A stretch of DNA of 64,000 nt, taken from positions 6,376,213 through 6,440,212 of the forward strand of contig OZ234493.1 in assembly GCA_965153455.1 (NCBI GenBank), given 5' to 3'. Positions 9,866-20,869 of this stretch are shown piece after piece. The number at the start of each line of letters is the position of its first letter. Positions within the stretch are counted from its first letter, which is position 1. The notes under the pieces were generated by a model. It was given only the letters and a program-made list of their open reading frames with translations. It made no database searches and was not told the DNA's origin. A program made the position numbers and the translations under genes. This stretch comes from Sphagnum compactum (Eukaryota; Bryophyta; Sphagnopsida; Sphagnales).

Positions 9866-12105
9866 GTGTCATTTTCAATCAAACGTCTATACACAACACC
9901 TGATGTGGTTGAGATCAGGATTTTTCGTAAAGCCCATACACAAGTTAGTGGGTCATTCACACATGGTGAGCATGAATCAAAATCCATTTCTCGTATGTCT
10001 TGTTATGCTCCATGCATGTCACAAGCATTGAAGGACCATATATTGGCCCAACTAAACTTAGGTTACACGACCAAACAAATATATGATAAGCATAAAGCAA
10101 TTTGGTAGGAACGTGTGAATGTAGGCCACAACATGACACAAGATGATTTCATTCGGCTTCAAAACATTGCATATTTGGATCGGAAACAGAAGAATGGGAG
10201 TTGGTGTTTACACATCAACCCTGCAATTTCAATTTGGTCTTGGGCTTTCCAACATCCGGAAGATGTGTTCTTTTTCCAAAATGCTGGTGAAATCAACGGG
10301 ACTCAAATCCCATTCACTGTAGGTATTCAAACACCAACTCAATGTGAGTTCATGCTATCATATGGTCATAATGGTGCCATTTCTATGGATGTCACATTTG
10401 GCACAAATGACATGAAATTCCGTCTATTCACCTTGATGGGGTTTGATGATCATCGCATGGGTGTTCCTTTAGCATGGATCATTACCAATGGGCAAACAAT
10501 TGAGGATTTGATTGAATGGTTGAAACCATTCAAACATAAGATGCTATCATACATGCCACATTGGAAACCATCATGTTTTCTCATTGACGATGCACCACAA
10601 TAATTGAAGGCATTACGGTTAGTTTTATACTTAGTACCTACTTTGTGTTTTATTTCCTTGGATGTTTTTTAGTATCTTTCATAAAATTCTTGGTTACTTC
10701 AAATGCATTTTACATTGTCCTCATCCACTCATGGCGATTTTATTGCGTAGGTGTCCCTATTAGGGTCGTACGGGGTATGGACAAGGTTCCCAACTTCCTT
10801 TGTTGTTGGCATGTTCTCAAAGCATCGCGTTTATGTGGTACCAAAAAATTCAAAGATGTGGAGGTGCAGGGTAGAATCTTCCAAGACATGATGTGATGTA
10901 CATGTCCATCAATCATGGAGAAACAATTGATGACTTGAAAGAGCATGGGAGGGTTATGAGAAAAAATCTTCACAAACATAGGCCTTTGGTGATGTGTGGA
11001 CAAATTACTTGTGGACTTATTACCATCAATTTGGTAAGTGATAATGTTTGTCATGGTTTAATATTCAAAATTCTTTTGTAATCATATTATTCACCTTTTT
11101 GCATTGTGTTTATGTTTGCAGAATTATGGATGGTGGATGTTTGATGAGTGCCCCATTCCAACCAAGACACTCAAGCACATTACATCATATCACAATGCGT
11201 TGAAACATTGGTTTGCTCTTGACACAAAAGGCCTTAGAGGGCATAGGATTGATTGGTTGGTGTGGCAATTAACAACAACCATTGCGCCACTATATGCACA
11301 CATTGGAAATGAAGAAAAGAGGTTTCATAAAAAAAAAGGTTGTGGAGGCCATTGTTACATGAAGTGTGGAAAAGGTAGCCCTTATTCCATTCACCCATGT
11401 GTACCAACCAACCCTTGAAAGTGATGAAGCTTGGGGCGTACGGAGCCAACGCCTTCCCAACATCACTTATGCGGTGAAATTCCCATTCACAAAAATATCT
11501 TGTTCCACATGTGAATGGGCATTGTGAAGGAACATGTGTAAACACCAAATTGTGGTGATTCTCACATGCACAAACATTACTCAAGAGGATATCATTCATT
11601 ATTGTGGAACATGGTATGGATCACATCATGGAAGGTTGGGTCACATGTTTGCAACCCATGACATATTCCAAATGATATGGAGTCCAATGATGATGGCAAA
11701 GATGAGCATCTTGAAGGTGATGATGGGATTATGGAGTTCGATGGACTCACAACCATGGAGTAGAGTGATCTCCCTATGGGTGCCATTATAGGGTCTAATG
11801 ACACAAAAAATTCATCAACCGTAATGGAAAAGGCTTTTGAACAATTGGTCATTACAATGCAAGAGATCACAAATGAATGTAAAGAAGGCGATGTGACACT
11901 TTGTGAACATGCCACCTCACACATGAGAGTATTGGCATGCAATATTCATAACATACACCTCACAAAGGCGAATGCAATTTTACACCTAGGATTGGTGTTA
12001 CACAACGTAAAAGATGGATTGGGAAATAGTGTCAAACGGCTCAAAGATTGGCATGAAACAATGTTCAATCACACAAATGTATGTATTAAACGATGTCATG
12101 AATAA
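9866..12105 (+). pseudogene. Mutator-like (MULE) transposase with SWIM-type zinc finger, inactivated
   Basis: Transposase relic read in pieces on the plus strand. 9866-10603 is one frame broken by TAG at 10106 and closed by TAA at 10601. It holds the first DDE aspartate in ISMDVTFGTND, the conserved GVPLAWIIT strand and the second aspartate in CFLIDDAPQ. An apparent intron (about 10617-10750) follows, then VPNFLCCWHVLKA, the MULE C/H signature. A second GT-AG intron (about 11034-11121) precedes GWWMFDECPIPTKT and the helical part with RIDWLVWQL. A SWIM-like finger lies at 11501-11545 (C-x2-C then CKH), interrupted by TGA at 11525. The last open part, 11776-12105, looks helical. Several stops and at least one frame change near 10893 show it is dead. 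The family call rests on motif order; no search was run. Confidence 0.8.
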
Positions 12106-12319
12106 ATGTTTCAATTATTAATCAAGATTGTTGCCATTGGCACTAAGAAATTTGTCAGGATTGATTTTGTATGGAGGAAACCATAGCCCAAATTCATTGA
12201 ACATCATGTATTCAACACACACATGAAGTCTAATATGCCACAAAGCTTATTATTGTTTCCAAGTAATAATTAAAAAGATTTTGAAATGCAAAAACACAAG
12301 GATAGTGATAATATTAGTG

Positions 12320-12595
12320 TTGAATGTAGGTATTGTAACTAGGCCTCAAAATCCCAGTTGATAGAGGTAAGTATGAGTGTAGGCAATTAGGCCCCAAAAT
12401 TCTAGTTTGTAAAGGTAAGTATGGGTGTGGGTATTGCAATTAAGGCCCAAAATTCTAGTTGGTAGAGGTAAATATGAATGCGAGTATTGTAATTAGGCCC
12501 CAAAATTCTAGTTGGTAAAGGTAAATATTGGTGCATGTATTACTAAGCCCCAAAATTCCAATTGGTAAAGGTAAATACAAATGCAGGTATTGCAA
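12320..12595 (+). repeat. GGTATTGC array, ~53-bp units, 3' of transposase
   Basis: Five to six units of the form GYGGGTATTGCAATTAGGCCCC + AAAATTCTAGTTGGTAAAGG. Cores start near 12325, 12378 (degenerate), 12427, 12480, 12533 and 12584. Unlike the 5' array, the whole unit is conserved. The same unit reappears once at about 16499-16548, just before the second 80-bp array. Confidence 0.85.
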
Positions 12596-12609
12596 GTTTA
12601 AATGAAGAA

Positions 12610-12890
12610 TCAACCCTAAATGCAATACCCACATGCATGGTTGCTTCAAAATAACCCACCTAGGTGGTTTGGATACCCTTAAATGAAGACCTAGCCCTAA
12701 ACGCAATACCCACATGCAAGGTCATTTTGAAATAACCCATAGGTGGTTTGGGTACCTTTAAGTCAAAACCCAACCCTGTATGCAATATTCGCATTCAAGG
12801 TCACTCCAAAATAACCCATGTGGGGTTTAGGTCTCTTCAAATGAAAATCCTACCTTAAATGTAATATTCGCATGCTGGGTCACTCCAAAA
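12610..12890 (-). repeat. 80-bp tandem array with inverted core GCAATACCC
   Basis: Four units with the core in reverse orientation (GCAATACCC or GCAATATTC) starting near 12622, 12703, 12782 and 12862, a period of 80. Each unit continues with CATGCAAGGTCA, CAAAATAACCCAT and a GGTGGTTTGGGTA block, then ACCCTAAA before the next core. It abuts the forward array at 12595, so the core orientations face each other. Followed by an AT-rich stretch (13100-13400) that matches 17260-17400. Confidence 0.9.
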
Positions 12891-12899
12891 TAATTAGTT

Positions 12900-14460
12900 A
12901 ATTTCAAAATTAAATGTTAACAAAGGTGTGTATAAGGTTGGGTTTGTTGATTAGGAGTTCCTTGATTCTTACTTTGTTTCATGAAATTGAAAAGGTGTTG
13001 TATTGTTTGTGGAATAAATAGTACAATGACAATTGTGATCAAGCCTATTTTGGTGCAAAAATATTTCATGGAAAAGTTGAAGTTGCAATTTATAACATGG
13101 AATAATTATTTTAAATAAATAAATGATTATGTAATTTTTGATAGTTAATCATTTACATTATCTGGGATAATTATCTATTAAGTTTTTAATTATATTACAT
13201 TATTTGTTGATAGTTCATTACTTATCTAAAATAATTTTCTAATCATTCATTAATTATTTAAAAATTTAATCTTCTTAAATTTGGAAATCCATATGTTAAA
13301 TTCAGATAAATTCAATAAAAATCTAATTAAAAATCACAAATATTTTTATTTATCTAAAGATCCAGAAGAATCATAGTTAATCATAGTTCATAAGATGCAT
13401 CATTCATCCTATTGTTAAATAATTATCCTTTTTTCTTCAATCGGATGAGTGATGTGTTGAATGATGTGACTTTTAAAAAAAACATTTTTCACGATTGGAT
13501 GGGTGACCCCTCATGTGACATCATTAAGATTTCAAAGTTTGAAATTAAGATTTAGAGTTAGAAACTATTGCAAGTTTGCAATTGGGTTTTAATGTTAAAA
13601 TTTAGCATTTTTAGGTCTAATGTTAGGATTTAAGATTTTCATTTGATGAAATTTATATTTAAATTTCATATAATTCACCTAATTAAACAATGTCTTCCAT
13701 AGAATAAACAATGTCACAATTTTACATTATTAAAAACATTAATAAATTTTGTTATGTGTCTATGTGTGGCTAATAAACAAACATGTATGTTAATTGTTAT
13801 GAGAAAGATTTATATTACTGGATAGGTAAAAAACAAAATTGTGAATCATACACATTTAAAAATATGTATTTGATCAATGCATCAACCATGTTTTGATAAT
13901 AACTATTTGCCAGTTCTTAAACAACATATTTTGAATCATTTATAATGGAAAGAATGTCATAATTGCAGCCATTTTGGTTTAGTTAATGTATATTGTACTA
14001 AATTTTGTTCACCTAATTTATTTATGGAATGGACATAGCAATGCATCTTTTCATGTAATTATTATAAGTATGTACTATTGGATTATGGTTTAGGGTTAGG
14101 GTTTGCGATACATAAATTAATTAACAAAATTTTCACAAATCTATAGTAATTAACCTAAACGAGATTAAATTTGGAGGGAAATATCTATGGTTTAGACATA
14201 TGTGAAATAATACAATTTCATTCTACATCTTCTTCAAAGAGAATGGAAAAATTAAGTTGGAGAGATCACACAAAAATAAGAAACATACATTTTTTTTTGG
14301 TGTTTTACGAAATTTATTTGATTGTTTTAGAAGATTAAGGTTTTTTTTTTGGTTAGTAAATATTTGTAGTTTAAGAATTTTAAAATTTGGTTTCTAAAAT
14401 TTTCCTTATATTAAATTTTTTTTTTGTTTTGCATTATATATTTGTATAGTTTGTATAGTT
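12900..14460. other. AT-rich spacer of the MULE region, no gene
   Basis: Mostly ATTAATTAT/TTATCTAA words. 13140-13260 is similar to 17260-17340 (shared words AATCATTTACATTAT and ACATTATTKGTTGATA). I see no open frame, RNA gene or terminal repeat here. Confidence 0.5.
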
Positions 14461-14737
14461 TTTTGGGTTTAGGGCACATATCACTAGGATTTTTTTGATA
14501 GGTTTGTATAGTTAGGATTTTAATAGGGTTTATGGCAAATATCATTTGGATTTTCGGGGTTAGGCCTTATGCTTTAGGGTTTAGGAATTTGGTTAATATA
14601 TTTTAGGGTTTAAAGTTTGCTCATTGTATTGATTTTTTATTTGATAAATTCTTTAGATCTATGGCATAATTATGAATATACTTTATATCCATATGTTTCA
14701 TAGTTGTTAAAATTCAATATTTCCTAACCCACTTTTG
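14461..14737 (+). repeat. Long direct repeat A, copy 2
   Basis: Matches 8408-8704 in direct orientation with scattered substitutions and small indels. It is followed at 14744 by GCAATACCC, the core of the arrays, but no transposase follows. It probably opens a second, internally deleted copy of the MULE element. Confidence 0.75.
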
Positions 14738-14739
14738 TT

Positions 14740-16490
14740 TAAATGCAATACCCGTATCATATTGTGATAATTCATTAATCATGAAACACAAAAATATTTT
14801 TTAAATATTTGATTCCTTGCCAATACATCATGAAATTCATGTTTTCAAAATTATTTGTTCACCTTATAGTATGATTTAACATATATAAAAATGAACGTAA
14901 TGCAAAATTGGTCACATTGATGGTATAGTGGGTTAGGGTTTATTGTAAAATTTACTATTTAATGTTAGAATTCAGAATTTGTCGATATAAAAAAATTAAA
15001 AGTTCATGCTTAACATTTCTTCAATGATGTACATATTTATGTTTTTCCTTTTTAAAGTTGTAAACTCATTTCCAAAAAAAAACCACAAAGTTTCTAATTT
15101 AATAACATTTTAATGCTTGTTTAAAAATAATAAGCACACAATTTTCCATTTTTTGGATGTTTTACGTAATAATAAAAAATGATCTCTCCCATTAATCCTA
15201 TGTATGATTGAAAATCTATTTAATTTTTTTTGGATATATAGTAAATAATTTCTAGGCTAAAATAATTATATAGTAGGTCGGTAATATTTTATATTTATAA
15301 ATATATAACACAAGTCCTTATGTAAACTTTAATTTTGATGATGTCTAATATTGGCTTAAATATGGGTCTAAATATATTGTTAATTATAACATATCGAGTA
15401 ACACATTGTATATAACTGATAATAGGATGGAATTATATTGTTGATTCATTTTAATACATATAATATTTCCATATTTATTTAAAATAAGATAAAAATTTAA
15501 AATATATATTAAATTAAAAAAATATAAACCCATGGTTACATATAATGCAAAATTTGTTATGAACATTATTTTTAATGAAAATTAAAGAATTCCAAAAACC
15601 CACTAATCAACTTGTCATGAAACTTCTTTTCAAATTATTTGCAAATGGATACCCATCTTTTCTTACTTGAAGGTGATGAGTCATGTCGACATGTTGTTAT
15701 GGGCCATGGGTCATCCACTACCCACAAATATGTACATGATATCGACCTTGTAGGATGCTGCATTCAAAGATGTGGTACATTAGTTAACCACGCAGATATA
15801 ACATCTTGGTGGTTGACAATTTTCCTAGATACTTTTTCCTTAGTTTGTTCCTAGAATAGTCACAGTAATACTAGTAGTTCAAATGCATCGTAGCAATAAT
15901 AATGATTACAGAAATTAGTAATGCGATGGTTGAAATTCAAACAATAAAAAATATTCTTCTTCTTGCTACACCTTTTTTGAAGAATGTAGCAACATCATCA
16001 ACAAATGAAGAAGAAGAAAAAAATACAAGAAGAAGCTTGACAAAATAAAATCGACTAACTTCCATAGTGTTCCAAAGTTGATAATTAACTACAAGGAATT
16101 AGTGCTTGAGTTGCTGTATGTTCACAAAGGAAGGTTTATTCACTAGTGTACGCCTTTTAGGGTGGTATCTTAGATGGTCTAGGTAGGTATTCAAGGTGGT
16201 TTAATTTACTAGGTAAATCTACAGCGAGCTATGTAAGTAGTTTATGTCAGTTTAATGTCTATTTGATTTTTTTTAAATATTCATTTTTTTCATATAATTA
16301 TTACAAGTATAAAATAATTAAAATAAATCTATGCATTTTGGGCAGAATCTTAAGGTTTAAACATATTTAAAACAATGTAGTGTCATTTCATATTTTTGAA
16401 AGGAAAGTGAAAAAATTCGCTTGGAGATATTACCAAATTGTAAGAGACATACCTTCTTTTGTGTTTTGTTACAAAGTTTATTGAAATATT
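14740..16490. other. AT-rich DNA, no gene recognised
   Basis: Long A/T-rich stretch without a credible ORF. The open frame at 15639-15854 has no recognisable domain. In the two-copy model this interval replaces the deleted transposase. Confidence 0.4.
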
Positions 16491-16498
16491 TAGAAATT

Positions 16499-17030
16499 AA
16501 AGCCAAATTTCTAGTTGGTGAAAATAAATACGTGTGCGAGTATTACAAAATTAAATGAATACCTAGCCCTAAATGCAATACCCATATTCAAGTTCGTTTT
16601 GAAATAACCCATAGGTGATTTATGTAACCTTAGGTGAAGACCCAACCCTAAATGCAATACCCGCATGTAGGGTCATTTCAAAATAACCAATATGTAGTTT
16701 CGGTGCCTTTGAATGAAAATCAAAGCCTCGATGTAATATTTGCATGCAATTTCATTCTGAAATAATCCATAGGTGATTTAGGTAACTTTAGGTGAAGACC
16801 TAACCCTAAACACAATACCCACATGTAAGGTCATTTTGAAATAATCAATATGTAATTTGGGTGCCTTTGAATGAAGGACCAAGGCCTATATGCAATACCC
16901 GCATGTAAGTTCATTTTGAAATAATCCATAGTTGATTTAGGCAACCTTAGGTGAATAATCAACCCTAAATGTAATACCCACATGTAAGGTCACTTCAAAA
17001 TAACTAATAGGTGGTTTGGTTAACTATGGT
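16499..17030 (-). repeat. 79-80-bp tandem array with GCAATACCC core, second copy
   Basis: One leftover 53-bp-type unit (16499-16548) is followed by six units whose cores start near 16575, 16654, 16733, 16812, 16892 and 16971. The spacing is 79 or 80 bases. Alternating units are more alike (CCCATAGGTGATTTAGGTAAC versus CAATATGTAATTTGGGTGCC), so a 158-bp higher-order unit was probably duplicated. Confidence 0.9.
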
Positions 17031-17259
17031 TTTATCTACTTGCATTAATTTTATGACAATTAATTATCATGAATAATTATCAAAACTAATGATTTGAATA
17101 ACTTATCAACATAGAAAATTCTAATTAAAATAATATATCAATATCAAATTACCAATTTGATTTTTATATCTAATTTTAACTATCCGAATAATTACGGTTC
17201 CACCAATTAATTAATTAATTGATATTAAGAAATAATTGATTTTCTAAATATGATAATCA

Positions 17260-17720
17260 ATCATTTACATTATTTGAAATATATATTTAATAATTCTTTA
17301 ATTATATGACATTATTGGTTGATACTTCTAGATTATTATGTCATATGAGTAAGTATTTATAGAGAATTATGGTAGATAATGTAAATGATTAATTATCATA
17401 ATTTATCCTTAATAATTATCTGATCATTCTTTAATCATTTAAAATAGTTTTTGGTAATTTTTAATTATGTGAAATATTATCTAAAGATTCAACAATTATC
17501 AAAAATAATTATTTAGTCATTCATTAATTATGAAAAAAATTTAATCATTCATTAAATATCCAATTTTTTAATCATGGATTAATTATTTAATCAATTATCT
17601 AATCATTCATTAATAGTGTAGTACAATTCTTTAATCATTCATTAATTATCTAAAACAATTATGTAATGATTCATTAATTATTTAATCACTCATTAATTAT
17701 CTAAAACAATTATATAAGGG
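17260..17720. repeat. AT-rich repeats of ATTCATTAATTATCTAAAAC
   Basis: Short units of about 35 bases, best seen from 17575 to 17715, each containing AATCATTCATTAATTA and often CTAAAACAATTAT. The upstream part matches 13140-13260. It separates the 80-bp array from the next 54-bp array. Confidence 0.65.
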
Positions 17721-17799
17721 TATTAAACATTAAAGATTTTCCTGCCCACAAAACATTATGGGTATTATAGTGTTGAAGGAAACTAACACTATTTTTTAA

Positions 17800-18245
17800 A
17801 CCCATATGCGAGTATTGCAAAGGACATAAAAAATCCCAACTACTATTAAGAAACCTATATGCATGTATTGCAATTTGAACCTAAGCATAATGAAAATAAG
17901 TGTGTTATGATGCGAGTATTGCAATGGATGTAAAAAAAATTTAACATTTATTTAGGATACCTATATGCGGGTATTGTGATGGATGTAAACAAAATTCAAC
18001 AATTATTTAGGAGACCTATATGTGGGTATTGTAATGAATGTAAAAAAAATTTAACAACTATTTAAGAGACCTTTATGTGGATATTGCAATGGATGTAAAA
18101 AAAATTAGCAATTATTTAAGAAACATTTATGTGGGTATTGTAGGTTTAAAATGGCTTTATGGAAGTTAGAATAAGAAGGATGTAGGTATTGCATGTTTGG
18201 CTTCATGACAATGCCAATAAATTGTTAGATGTAAGTATTGGACAA
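17800..18245 (+). repeat. GGTATTGC array, ~54-bp units, second copy
   Basis: Cores (TGCGAGTATTGC, TGCGGGTATTG, TGTGGGTATTG) start near 17807, 17861, 17911, 17966, 18021, 18076, 18130, 18181 and 18230. Spacing is 50-55 bases. The better units continue with AATGGATGTAAAAAAAATT, then AACAATTATTTAGGAGACC. The sequence between cores differs from the 12.3 kb array; only the core and the phasing are shared. Confidence 0.88.
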
Positions 18246-18249
18246 TGTA

Positions 18250-19195
18250 CATTATTGATATTTGTAAATTACCCTAGACAAGTTAATTCTAAAGTGTGCA
18301 TATGGGATTATTTAAGTTTTGATTCTTACATCTAAAACACTAAGAAGATGACAAAAAAAAAGACATATATGATGAACCATATACCCATTAAACAAGTGAG
18401 ACTAAAAAAAAATTTATATTAATAAAAGATGTACAAAAATGGGTGGATAAAAAAATGCTAAAGATCCCAATGGAAAAATGAGTTCTCTATAGTATATCAA
18501 AGGACCAAAGTGCAAAAAGTGGGTAGTCCAAAAATAAAGGGGTTATAAAAACCTAACATGTTATATAAAGTGGAAACTTTAAACCATATCATTATCTACA
18601 ATGCCATGTTTAGCCCAGTAATCAGCTACTGCCTTTGTAGCCTTTGTTGCATGATGAGCAATGTCTAGATAATGACATTACATTTCGACGTGAATTGCAA
18701 TTGCGACAAAATTTTCATTTGTTGTGCCCTGAACCCTATAAACACCCAAAACCCAATAAATTAAACCCTAACACACCTTGGATGAAACAAATTTATAAAA
18801 AAACAATAAACATTGATTATTATTTTTTCTTACCTTCCATGAATCATTTTAGATTCATGGAAATCCAATACAGTTGTCAACTTTTGTGTTCGATTCATGG
18901 ACTTTTGATCCTAGTTTTTAACATCCCATGCCATTTTCAATCCTCGTGTATATGTAGAATAGGTCGATCAAATCATCTCTCGTAACTTTTCGTTTTTTTC
19001 CATTCGTGATGTTGCATCTTGAAGCACGCTTCCCACGCCCTAGGCATTAAGACCCAACATTTATAACAGTTACCTTGAAACTAACTTGACCAAAGTTGGT
19101 TTTGGTAATGGTGGACATTATTGTGCAATAATTGCCAATTCATTCAACTCGCATTGGGTTTTGGCATGAACGTTACTAACAATTTTTTGATCATT
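18250..19195. other. AT-rich DNA, no gene recognised
   Basis: An open frame at 18644-18985 (+) has no recognisable domain. The minus strand from 19195 downward continues the reading of the C2H2 ORF below, but with a stop directly after it. Confidence 0.3.
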
Positions 19196-19519
19196 TCACC
19201 ACTGCACATCCATGGCATCTCCCAAGATGTGAGTGTTCATTTTAGCATGCTCTTGATGCCAAGGACCTCCTTTAGAAGTTGAAGGTCTCCTGAGTTTAAC
19301 TTTTTCTATCATTAAACTATGCACCTCTTTCAAATGTTTGGTTAACAACCACTTGGTAGCATATGCAATAGTGCAATTGTCCATTTTACATTGCCATTTT
19401 GATTTGCCCTTACTCCATTCCTTGTCATTACGAGCAATATCAAGTGGACAAGGGAGTGTTACTAGTTGAGTGGGGTCAATTTCAATATCTGGACCTGAAC
19501 CACAAACCCTAAAAAACAA
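19196..19519 (-). pseudogene. C2H2 zinc-finger ORF fragment, likely from a transposon
   Basis: On the minus strand a frame of about 104 codons holds one classic finger, C-x4-C-x12-H-x4-H (WQCKMDNC then ATKWLLTKHLKEVH). A basic RRPSTSKGGPW stretch follows. A splice-acceptor-like T-rich tract ending in AG lies at about 19509, so this may be an exon. No ATG opens the frame. Copies of the GGTATTGC core (GCAAGTATTGC at about 19582 and CAGGTATTGC at about 19616) lie just upstream of it, as in the MULE arrays. It could be an accessory ORF of that element or belong to another one. I do not know its function. Confidence 0.5.
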
Positions 19520-19904
19520 TTTTATTTTTTAATTAAAAAAAACCTAACCTTAAACCTTTAAAACAAGATCACACAACAAAATGCAAGTATTGCAAATAAA
19601 ACTAACTTTTTTTTCAGGTATTGCAATGAAAAAAATGTCCAAAAAAATCCCACACCTTCCATTAAATGATGGAAGGTGTGAGTATAATTAAACTTAAAAG
19701 TTTTGTACAAATTTTCTTATGCACATTTAATAAATTCTAATTTATGTAAAATTTAAAATAATTTAACCTACCACTTTTTGGTCAAAATTCCCAATTTGTT
19801 TTGGGAAGGATCTCATCACTTGGATTGGACATAATCACCATGTCCAATTTTAAATTACATTGGCTACTTGTTTCATCAACTCTAGGTTCCTCAATTTTAG
19901 CAGC

Positions 19905-20036
19905 ATTTTGTTTTTCGATTGTTAATTTTGATGCAACAACATTTTGCTCCTCAATTGCCAATTTTGATGTAATAACATTTTGCTCCTCAATTGCCAATTT
20001 TGATGTAATAACATTTTGCTCTTCAATTGCCAATTA
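19905..20036 (-). repeat. 39-bp in-frame tandem repeat encoding a 13-residue unit
   Basis: Three near-identical and one diverged 39-base units. On the minus strand they would encode repeats of LAIEEQNVITSK-type sequence, about 13 residues each, with coiled-coil-like charge. The frame continues to 19782 but has no ATG. It could be the 5' part of the same gene as the C2H2 fragment; I could not find a clean splice joining them. Confidence 0.6.
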
Positions 20037-20229
20037 CATAACAAACCTTCTTCAATTTCCTTTTTCTACCCATTGAAATCTTACATATTAAAACAAAACC
20101 CTTAGTAAACAACCATATTAATTTGTTTACCTTTTCCTTTTCCAAAAGACCAAAACCATAAACACAAGATACTCTCCCTTTGAAAAGAGCACTAGTAGGA
20201 GTTGATGACAATATGCACAAAAAAAAGTG

Positions 20230-20835
20230 ACAATAGGAAGAAAAAAACGACACCATTGTTGTCACTTTCTTCGCAGCAAAGGAAAGAAAAGAAGACGACA
20301 TTGTTGTCGTCATCCTTTTCGCAGCAAAGCAAGGATAAAAACCTCAATGGCATTGTTGCCATCATCCTCTTTGTCGCAAACCAACAAAAAATCGACATTA
20401 TTGTTGTTGTCTTTTACTTCTCAAACAATGAGAAGAAGATGATGATAACAACTTTCTTTGCAGTAAACCAACCAAAAACAAATGACGACATTATTGTCAT
20501 CGTCATTTTCGCAGCAAAACAAGGAAAAAAAATGATGACAACAATGTTGTCGTCTTCTTCTTCTCAAACAATGAGAAGAAGAAGATGACAGTAATTGTCG
20601 TCGTCCTCTTTGCAAAAAAAAGAAGAAAAAAAAGACAACGACATTGTTATATCGTCGTCTTCTCAAATAGTGACAAAGCAATTTTTAAAAAAAGAAGACA
20701 ATAACAATAATGTCGTCGTCTTCTTCATAGCAAAGGAAAAAAAAAACTGATGGAGCAATGTTGTCATTGTTTTCGCAACAAATCAAAGAAAAAAAATGAC
20801 GATGACATTGTTGTTGTCATCCACTTCGTAGCAAA
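20230..20835. repeat. Array of GACGACATTGTTGTCGTC dyads, ~50-bp period
   Basis: About ten to eleven units. Each has a dyad of the type GACGACATTGTTGTCGTC followed by TTCGCAGCAAA and an A/G-rich stretch. Dyads are centred near 20250, 20303, 20357, 20400, 20490, 20538, 20592, 20640, 20706, 20760 and 20808. Each could form a short hairpin. Long open frames on both strands are triplet-repeat artefacts. Confidence 0.75.
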
Positions 20836-20869
20836 AAAAAGATTGAAAAAATAAAAAAAGGAAGAGAAG

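Noticed and set aside
12320-18245. CRISPR-like array reading of the regular repeats
   Set aside because: Repeats and 'spacers' are both similar from unit to unit, the host is a plant, and no cas genes exist. They are tandem repeats.
20202-20681. Open frames over the GACGAC dyad array
   Set aside because: Triplet-like repeats keep several frames open on both strands at once.
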